NCBI GenBank assembly: GCA_020722305.1
Contig: DYLB01000111.1
Location: 1-6,749, forward strand
Direction: 5' to 3'
Origin: Anaerolinea thermophila
GTDB lineage: Bacteria; Chloroflexota; Anaerolineae; Anaerolineales; Villigracilaceae
DNA length: 6,749 nt
Under the pieces are notes generated by a model, which saw only the letters and a program-made list of their open reading frames with translations, was not told the origin of the DNA and searched no databases. Shown here piece after piece: positions 1 to 4,680 of this stretch; the stretch's first letter is position 1; every line of letters starts with the position of its first letter. Position numbers and translations under genes: made by a program.

Positions 1-36
1 GAATTGCGCTTTCCACCGCTCAAAAAAGCGCAATTC
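1..36. repeat. Perfect 12-bp inverted repeat upstream of the first operon
   Basis: The arms GAATTGCGCTTT (1-12) and AAAGCGCAATTC (25-36) are exact reverse complements separated by 12 nt. No T-run follows the repeat on the plus strand, so a classic intrinsic terminator for an upstream gene is not supported. The right arm covers the place where a -35 box would lie for the TATAAT at 53-58. An operator for a dimeric regulator, or a structured end of an upstream transcript, are both possible. The repeat begins at base 1 of the window, so the arms may extend further left. Confidence 0.6.
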
Positions 37-58
37 TCAACCGAGTGCGGTATATAAT
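30..58 (+). promoter_or_regulatory. Probable promoter of the baseplate-J-like/ruvX/mltG operon
   Basis: A consensus -10 hexamer TATAAT lies at 53-58. At the usual 17-bp spacing the -35 position (30-35) reads GCAATT, a poor match, so activity may rest on the strong -10 or on a factor bound to the neighbouring inverted repeat. Transcription would start near 64-66, only a few bases before the ATG at 68. There is no purine-rich Shine-Dalgarno sequence in front of that ATG, which fits a leaderless or nearly leaderless mRNA. Confidence 0.55.
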
Positions 59-67
59 TGTCCCGGC

Positions 68-1558
68 ATGAAAACCCGCATTCTCCAGCTCGAAACCCAC
101 GACGACCTGATCTCGATCCGTGACCGGATGGCCTGGGCCAAGTCGCCGCGCATCCTGCTCGTCTGGCCGCGGCGCGGCGGGGTGGCGCTGCGCCCCCTGG
201 ACTTGAAACTGCTCCAGCGCCACGCGTTGTCTCTTGGCAGCCAGCTCGGACTCGTCACCCGCAATGCCCGCATCCGCGAGGAAGCCGAATCGCTGGGCCT
301 CCCGGCCTTTGCCTCCATGTCCGAGGCCCAGCGCGGGATTTGGCCGGGGACGAGTCGCAAGCCGTCGCTGCGGCGGCAGGACGGGCGTCCCGACCCGGCT
401 GAACTGCGCGCCCAAATCACAGGTTTTCGCAAGATCGGCACGATCCATCCCAACCTCCGCTTGGCCGTTTTCTCGCTGGGCGTGCTGGCCGTGCTGGCCA
501 TCGTGACCTTGTTCATCCCCTCGGCGGAGATCAGCCTGGAGCCGGTCACGACCGTCCAGGAAGTGACCCTCCCGGTCAGCGCCGGGGCGGACGTGGCGGC
601 GGTAAGCCTCTCTGGCAGCCTCCCGGCCCGGAGCGTGACGCTGGCGATCACCGTCGAAGGCGAAATCCCGTCCACGGGCAGGCTGGCGGTGCCGGTCCAG
701 AAAGCCAGCGGACGCGTGACCCTGACCAACCTGACCGCCAGCCCGCTGACCGTGCCGGCCGGGACGGTTCTCCACCCGCTGGAAAAGCCGTCCGTGCGTT
801 ACGTGACGACTGGGGACGGGACCTTCCGCCCGGCCGTGGGAGCGACGCTCGATTTGCCGGTCGAAGCCCTCCGGCCCGGCGCCGAAAGCAACCTGGATGC
901 CGGGACATCCCTCGTTCTGGAAGGGCCTCTCGGCCCCTCGGTCACAGCCGCCAACCCTGCCCCCCTGCGCGGCGGCACGGACCGGCTGGTTGCCGCCCCC
1001 TCCGACGCCGACCGCGAGGCGCTGCGCCGGAAGGCGCTGGCCGACCTGTCGAAAATAGCCGAATCCCGTTTGCAAACCGCCCTCGCAGAAGGTGATTTGC
1101 TCCTGGCCGAGACGATCACCCTCGGAGACCGCCTCGACGAAACCTTTGATCCCGCTGAAGGTGAGACCGGAGAGACCTTGCGCCTGAGCCTGACCGTCGA
1201 AGTCTCGGCGGTGTATTTATCCGCCAGCGACCTGACCCACCTGGCCGGCGCGGTCCTGGATTCCTCGCTGGAGGAAGGCTACGTCCCGGTCGAAGGTTCG
1301 TTGACCGTTGAGGGGGTGGGGGCGGCCACGCTCGAGGCGGGAAACGTCTACCGCTGGCGCATCCGTGCCAGCCGCCTGACCCGCCCGAACTTCGACCCGC
1401 TGGCCCTGCTGCGCCTGGTCCAGGGCCGCAGCCCGCAAAAAGCCGCCCTTCAACTGGAACGGGCCCTGGCGCTATCCGCCGCACCAGAAATCAACCTGAA
1501 GCCGGGCTGGTGGCCGTTCCTGCCGCTCGCCCCGCTGCGGATAGCCATTAAATACTAG
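68..1558 (+). CDS. Membrane-anchored baseplate J/gp47-like domain protein (function unknown)
   Basis: This 496-aa protein has an N-terminal, probably cytoplasmic part (1-120) with an alternating hydrophobic pattern around LLVWPRRGG (31-38) and LGLVTRNARIREEA (60-73), suggesting a small alpha/beta domain. A single transmembrane helix follows (about 131-151), then a large beta-rich domain presumably outside the membrane. Residues 215-325 resemble the baseplate J/gp47 core: GRVTLTNLTASPLTVPAGT, a VEALRPGAESN stretch, GPLGPSVTAANPAPLRGGTDR, and a D-x-D-R-E-x-L-R helix. The C-terminus carries a WWPFLPLAPLRI motif (481-492). Baseplate J proteins normally build phage tails or contractile injection machines, but no other tail gene is visible and this copy is membrane-tethered, so a cell-envelope role is more likely (inference). 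It is first in an operon, 13 nt before ruvX. The start at 68 is set by the promoter geometry. The coding call is strong; the exact role is not known. Confidence 0.8.
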   Translation: MKTRILQLETHDDLISIRDRMAWAKSPRILLVWPRRGGVALRPLDLKLLQRHALSLGSQLGLVTRNARIREEAESLGLPAFASMSEAQRGIWPGTSRKPSLRRQDGRPDPAELRAQITGFRKIGTIHPNLRLAVFSLGVLAVLAIVTLFIPSAEISLEPVTTVQEVTLPVSAGADVAAVSLSGSLPARSVTLAITVEGEIPSTGRLAVPVQKASGRVTLTNLTASPLTVPAGTVLHPLEKPSVRYVTTGDGTFRPAVGATLDLPVEALRPGAESNLDAGTSLVLEGPLGPSVTAANPAPLRGGTDRLVAAPSDADREALRRKALADLSKIAESRLQTALAEGDLLLAETITLGDRLDETFDPAEGETGETLRLSLTVEVSAVYLSASDLTHLAGAVLDSSLEEGYVPVEGSLTVEGVGAATLEAGNVYRWRIRASRLTRPNFDPLALLRLVQGRSPQKAALQLERALALSAAPEINLKPGWWPFLPLAPLRIAIKY

Positions 1559-1571
1559 GTTTGGATAATTC

Positions 1572-1994
1572 ATGCATATTCTGGCAGTAGATCATGGCGA
1601 AAAACGGATCGGCCTGGCGGTCAGCGACCCGACCGGGACCATTGCCAAGCCGTTGGCGGTTATCGAACACGTCTCGCGGCCCCTCGACGCGGCCCAGGTG
1701 GCCCAAATCGCAGCCGAGCAGGGGGTTGGGTTGATCGTCGTCGGGCAGTCCCTCGACGATGACGGTCAGCCCACCTTCGAAGGCCGCCGCGCCGGCCGCT
1801 TCGCCGCTGCCCTGCGCCAGCAAACCCATGTCCCGGTCGAATTCTGGGACGAGGACCTCAGCACCCGCACTGCCCGTGCGGCCCGCATCGCCATGGGCGT
1901 TCCGCGCTCGAAGCGCGCCGGCCATCTGGATGACCTGGCCGCGGCCGTCATCCTGCAATCCTATCTCGACGCCCACCCTAATCCCGGTGAATAG
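1572..1994 (+). CDS. ruvX: RuvX/YqgF family Holliday junction resolvase / pre-16S rRNA nuclease
   Basis: This 140-aa protein has the usual YqgF length and RNase H-like layout. The first strand carries AVDHGEKRIGLAVSD, with the catalytic Asp at D7. A VVG turn with a following DG (57-65) matches the family's GLP-x4-G loop. WDEDLST (92-98) matches the DER-(L/F)-(S/T)T motif, and HLDDLAAAVILQSYL (118-132) supplies the final acidic residue (D120). Family members cleave Holliday junctions or trim the 5' end of 16S rRNA in the cytoplasm; this sequence cannot decide between them. Two motif departures are visible: the Arg of DER is Asp (D95), and the GLP loop reads GQS. The gene lies 13 nt after the membrane-protein gene and 5 nt before mltG. 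A yqgF-mltG neighbourhood is also known from Firmicutes such as Bacillus. Only a weak GGA (1563-1565) precedes the ATG, so coupled translation is likely. Confidence 0.93.
   Translation: MHILAVDHGEKRIGLAVSDPTGTIAKPLAVIEHVSRPLDAAQVAQIAAEQGVGLIVVGQSLDDDGQPTFEGRRAGRFAAALRQQTHVPVEFWDEDLSTRTARAARIAMGVPRSKRAGHLDDLAAAVILQSYLDAHPNPGE
1986..1990 (+). promoter_or_regulatory. Ribosome binding site of mltG inside the end of ruvX
   Basis: GGTGA at 1986-1990 lies 9 nt before the ATG at 2000 and overlaps the last codons of ruvX. This supports the chosen mltG start and suggests translational coupling. Confidence 0.5.
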
Positions 1995-1999
1995 CCTTT

Positions 2000-3106
2000 A
2001 TGAAAAATCGTGGCTGCCTGCTCTTTGTCCTGCTGGCCTTGCTGCTGGCTGTCGTCTTTGCGCTCTGGTTCATCCCCTTCCAGGCGGACGCCCTTTTCGG
2101 CCCCCCGGCTGAAACCCTGGGCGGCTGGCAGCAATTCAACTACGCCCTGCGGCTGATCTGGTACGACGGCCTGCTGACCGAGCCGGTGGACTCCTACGGC
2201 AGCGAGCGGTCGTTCCTGGTCGAACATGGCGAGCCGGTAGCCTCCATCGCCTCCCGCCTGGAGCAGGAAGGCCTGGTGACGGATGCCCGCGCCTTCCGCG
2301 ATTACCTCGTCTATCGCGGCCTGGACGTTTCGATCCAGTCCGGGCGGTACGTGCTCAGCCCGTCCATGTCGCCGGTGCAGATCGCTAACCGCCTGCAAGA
2401 TGCCACGCCCACCCAGGTCGTTTTTTACGTGCTCCCCGGCTGGCGGATGGAGGAGATCGCGGCCGCACTGCCCACCTCGGGCCTGTCCGTGACCCCGGGC
2501 GATTTCATGGCTGCGGCTTCTGTCTCCCCGAGCGGCCTGGACTTCCTGCCTGCCACCGTTTCAGCGGAGGGATTCCTGTTCCCGGACGAATACCTGCTGC
2601 CCCGCGAAGCCAGCGCGAAAGACCTGGTGACGACCCTGACCCGCAACTTCGCCCTGCACCTGACCTTAGACCTGCGCGACGGGTTCAACCGTCAGGGATT
2701 GAGCGTTTACGAAGCGGTCACCCTGGCCTCCATCGTCCAGCGCGAGGCGGTGGTGGCCGATGAACAGCCGCTGATCGCCTCCGTTTTCCTGAACCGGCTC
2801 GCGGCCGGGATGCGCCTCGAATCCGACCCGACCGTGCAATACGCCCTGGGTTACAACGCCATCCAAAACTCCTGGTGGACCAACCCCCTCAGCCTGGCGG
2901 ACTTACAGTTCGATTCCCCGTTCAATACCTACGTTTACGCCGGACTCCCCCCCGGGCCGATCGCCAACCCTGGGCTGGGGGCCTTGCAGGCGGTGGCTTA
3001 CCCGGCCCAAACGACATATTATTTCTTCCGGGCCGCTTGTGACGGCTCAGGCCGGCACGTTTTCGCCGAAACGTTCGAAGAACACCTGAAAAACGCCTGC
3101 CCCTAA
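2000..3106 (+). CDS. mltG: Endolytic murein transglycosylase MltG (YceG-like)
   Basis: MltG cuts nascent glycan strands inside the chain at the outer face of the cytoplasmic membrane and so helps end peptidoglycan polymerisation. The 368-aa protein has an N-terminal membrane anchor (about 6-25), then a LysM-like segment (about 70-133) with the typical SGRYVLSPSMSPVQIANRL pattern. The YceG catalytic domain follows: LPGWRMEEIA (145-154), EGFLFPDEY (190-198), LASIVQRE (242-249), SVFLNRLAAGMRLESDPTVQYALG (261-284), FNTYVYAGLPPGPIANPG (308-325) and a closing RHVFAETFEEH (352-362). E249 matches the catalytic Glu218 of E. coli MltG (alignment by eye from memory). The first Glu of the usual I-V-E-K-E is Gln here (Q247). 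Length is close to the family norm. It is the last gene of the plus-strand operon, 5 nt after ruvX. Confidence 0.95.
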   Translation: MKNRGCLLFVLLALLLAVVFALWFIPFQADALFGPPAETLGGWQQFNYALRLIWYDGLLTEPVDSYGSERSFLVEHGEPVASIASRLEQEGLVTDARAFRDYLVYRGLDVSIQSGRYVLSPSMSPVQIANRLQDATPTQVVFYVLPGWRMEEIAAALPTSGLSVTPGDFMAAASVSPSGLDFLPATVSAEGFLFPDEYLLPREASAKDLVTTLTRNFALHLTLDLRDGFNRQGLSVYEAVTLASIVQREAVVADEQPLIASVFLNRLAAGMRLESDPTVQYALGYNAIQNSWWTNPLSLADLQFDSPFNTYVYAGLPPGPIANPGLGALQAVAYPAQTTYYFFRAACDGSGRHVFAETFEEHLKNACP

Positions 3107-3122
3107 ACCCAATACTGTTTAG

Positions 3123-3156
3123 TTGCGAAGTCCGAAGTCTCCCGACTTCGGCGCAA
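3123..3156 (+). terminator. Stem-loop just after mltG, possible terminator without a U-tract
   Basis: An 8-bp perfect stem (CCGAAGTC at 3132-3139, GACTTCGG at 3144-3151, loop TCCC) is extended by TTGCG (3123-3127) pairing with CGCAA (3152-3156) across a 4-nt bulge. It begins 17 nt after the mltG stop. CGAAGTC occurs twice in tandem (3126-3132 and 3133-3139), so the right arm could pair with either copy. No run of T follows, so it is not a canonical intrinsic terminator; it could stall polymerase or protect the mRNA 3' end. Confidence 0.4.
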
Positions 3157-3337
3157 AATTGGGCCCTTACAGGATGCTTCGCGAAGATTTTCACTCCGAT
3201 TCCGCTTATCTTCAGCTCTCTCATAGCGCGGCCTCCTGCCGCAACCAAACGTACCGCCGACCTGTGGTCGGCCCTGCCATACCACTTCGTGGCACTTGGG
3301 CGGAGCCTGGCGATACGATTGCCAGATAAGATTTGGG

Positions 3338-3359
3338 CGTTCAATGCAAATGTTGAACG
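3338..3359 (-). terminator. Stem-loop just after the minus-strand membrane-protein gene
   Basis: CGTTCAA (3338-3344) and TTGAACG (3353-3359) form a 7-bp stem with an 8-nt loop. On the minus strand it starts 6 nt after the stop codon at 3366. The sequence after it is not a clean U-tract, so the terminator role is inferred from position and symmetry only. Confidence 0.35.
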
Positions 3360-3365
3360 GTAATA

Positions 3366-4586
3366 CTATACCGGGGGTTTTTTCGCGGCGAATAACGAAC
3401 CGGCCAGCATCCCGCCGCCAATCAATCCGATGACCGCCGAAAGCAGGGCCAACCGCTGGCTCAGGAGGCGCAGCGCTTCCCGTCCGAGGTCGAATCCCAT
3501 TTGGGCCAGTTCCACAGGGATGTGCGGCGGGACTTCCGGGAGGGCGTAGCGGGTGATGAAGAAACCGTAGAGGCTGGTGAGCGCAAGGCTGGCGGCCAGG
3601 CTGATACCTCCGGCAACCAGGATGGGGGTCCCCCACCAGCCCAACCAGGAGCGGAGGTCTCGCACGGCGAAAACGGTGATGCCGAGCAGGAAGACCAGCG
3701 GGAGCAGCAGGCTGAGGCGCATGACGGTGCGGGCTGTCTGGATCCCCTGGCGCGGGTCGCCCTCGGTAATCGGGGAAGGTTCGATCAAGACGGCTTCATC
3801 CGGGATGCCGGCGCTGACCTGGACGAGTTGTTCCTGGAAAAGCGGCTGGAGCGTGGCAATCATCTGGTCACCCGGGTTGCAGAAAACCAGTTCCCCGCTG
3901 GTGGCGATGGTGGCCACCATGCTGGCAATCTGGTCGAGGGTGCAGGGCGGCTGGGCCTTGATCAGCGTCTCGACGATGCTCAGGCCTTCGGGTCCGGCCA
4001 GGCGCGTTTTCAGGGAGGTCAGGGGAATGGCCGCGGAGTCAGCCTCCTGGTTCAGGTAAGCGAACAAACTGTCCAGGGTCTGTTCCGCCATTTGCTGCAT
4101 GTCTTCCGGCGGCAGCAGGCTGCGCAAGATCATTTCCCAATCGCCGGCGGTCAGATTTTTCATGAAGGCCGGGGGAGCGCCCTCCGCGGTGGCTTCAGGC
4201 CAGCCGAATTGCTCGAAGCAGGGGGCCGCCTGGGCGATTTCAGCTTCGGTCGGGATGCGCTCATTCTGCGCCAGTTCGGTATAAACTGCCGGGCCGAGAG
4301 CCCCTTCCAGGCAGGCTTGCAGCGCGGGGCTGCGCGCTTCGGACTGGCAGGCGATTGGGTTGTTTTCGCAGGGTTTATACGTCATCCCCTGGGTCAGGGT
4401 CTGCCCTATCAGGGACGGCATTTTTGAGTAGACTTCCTCCCGGTTGAGGGCCTGCTTGTAAATCCCCGAATCCAGGAATTGCCTTTCGATATTCACCACC
4501 AGCAGGACAACCGGCAGGGTGAGAACGAACAGGATGGTAAAGAGGGTTGCAACGGTCCGTGCCAAAATTCGGAAGGCTGTTTCCAT
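3366..4586 (-). CDS. Multi-pass membrane protein with six-cysteine central domain, function unknown
   Basis: I do not recognise a named family for this 406-aa protein. It has one N-terminal transmembrane segment (about 13-32), a roughly 250-residue central domain (35-285), and three C-terminal hydrophobic segments (about 290-308, 320-343 and 379-400) ending in the basic AAKKPPV. The central domain has exactly six cysteines (73, 80, 92, 123, 215, 236), an even number compatible with disulfides if it faces outside. The helix before the last membrane segment is amphipathic (about 360-378). The start at 4586 is chosen because it follows an AGGA at 9 nt and opens directly into the membrane helix. 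A longer open frame to 4757 would overlap the preceding gene and give a non-natural-looking 57-residue extension. It lies 94 nt after the amidohydrolase-CYTH gene and is probably co-transcribed. An envelope role is a guess. Confidence 0.8.
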   Translation of the reverse strand: METAFRILARTVATLFTILFVLTLPVVLLVVNIERQFLDSGIYKQALNREEVYSKMPSLIGQTLTQGMTYKPCENNPIACQSEARSPALQACLEGALGPAVYTELAQNERIPTEAEIAQAAPCFEQFGWPEATAEGAPPAFMKNLTAGDWEMILRSLLPPEDMQQMAEQTLDSLFAYLNQEADSAAIPLTSLKTRLAGPEGLSIVETLIKAQPPCTLDQIASMVATIATSGELVFCNPGDQMIATLQPLFQEQLVQVSAGIPDEAVLIEPSPITEGDPRQGIQTARTVMRLSLLLPLVFLLGITVFAVRDLRSWLGWWGTPILVAGGISLAASLALTSLYGFFITRYALPEVPPHIPVELAQMGFDLGREALRLLSQRLALLSAVIGLIGGGMLAGSLFAAKKPPV

Positions 4587-4595
4587 TTTTTTTAT

Positions 4596-4599
4596 TCCT
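4596..4599 (-). promoter_or_regulatory. Ribosome binding site of the six-cysteine membrane protein
   Basis: AGGA on the minus strand (within CACAGGAA) lies 9 nt before the ATG at 4586, separated by an A-rich spacer. It decides the start in favour of 4586 over the longer open frame. Confidence 0.55.
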
Positions 4600-4617
4600 G
4601 TGTGATTTGCTGAATTG

Positions 4618-4646
4618 GTGCTACACCGGCCTGCCGGATTTTTCAA
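4618..4646 (-). promoter_or_regulatory. Weak possible promoter with a palindromic spacer
   Basis: On the minus strand TTGAAA (4641-4646) and TAGCAC (4618-4623) are 17 bp apart, a good -35 but a poor -10. The spacer contains CCGGC-AG-GCCGG (4626-4637), a small palindrome that might bind a regulator. The 94-nt gap between the two minus-strand genes leaves room for a separate promoter, but read-through from upstream is equally likely. Confidence 0.2.
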
Positions 4647-4680
4647 TAGACAAAATGGATAGGCTCGAGCCGTGACCCGG

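Larger units (their letters stand above)
3107..3365. repeat. Hairpin-rich convergent intergenic region, possible dispersed palindromic element
   Basis: This 259-nt gap lies between the convergent ends of mltG and the minus-strand membrane-protein gene. Read by eye it contains at least six short palindromes: 3132-3151 (8-bp stem, loop TCCC), 3177-3186 (CTTCGCGAAG), 3228-3242 (5-bp stem), 3256-3272 (7-bp stem, loop TGT), 3282-3292 (4-bp stem, loop TTC), 3307-3325 (8-bp stem with one G.T, loop ACG) and 3338-3359 (7-bp stem). I find no credible gene: open frames crossing it start poorly or run into real genes. The density suggests a REP-like or miniature mobile element, or a compound bidirectional terminator. 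Copy number in the genome would decide and cannot be seen here. Confidence 0.5.

Noticed and set aside
20..1075. Long minus-strand open frame opposite the first gene
   Set aside because: It is Arg/Gly/Gln-rich low-information protein with no motif, no ribosome binding site and complete overlap with a gene that has a promoter and recognisable domain pattern. It is a high-GC shadow frame.
3123..3329. Small plus-strand open frame (68 aa) in the convergent gap
   Set aside because: It would start at a TTG inside a stem-loop without a ribosome binding site and has no recognisable features.
3107..3365. CRISPR array
   Set aside because: The palindromes differ from one another and there are no regularly spaced identical direct repeats.
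3103..3636. Minus-strand open frame running through the intergenic hairpin region
   Set aside because: It overlaps the 3' half of the membrane-protein gene in another frame and its sequence is the translation of palindromes; no start signal seen.
3501..4427. 308-aa plus-strand open frame opposite the six-cysteine membrane protein
   Set aside because: Composition is typical of an antisense shadow (Gly, Gln, Arg-rich), with no start signal. The minus frame has coherent membrane helices and a ribosome binding site.
4662..4671. GGCTCGAGCC palindrome between the two minus-strand genes
   Set aside because: A 10-bp self-complementary site without loop, T-run or clear promoter beside it; chance occurrence in GC-rich DNA is likely.
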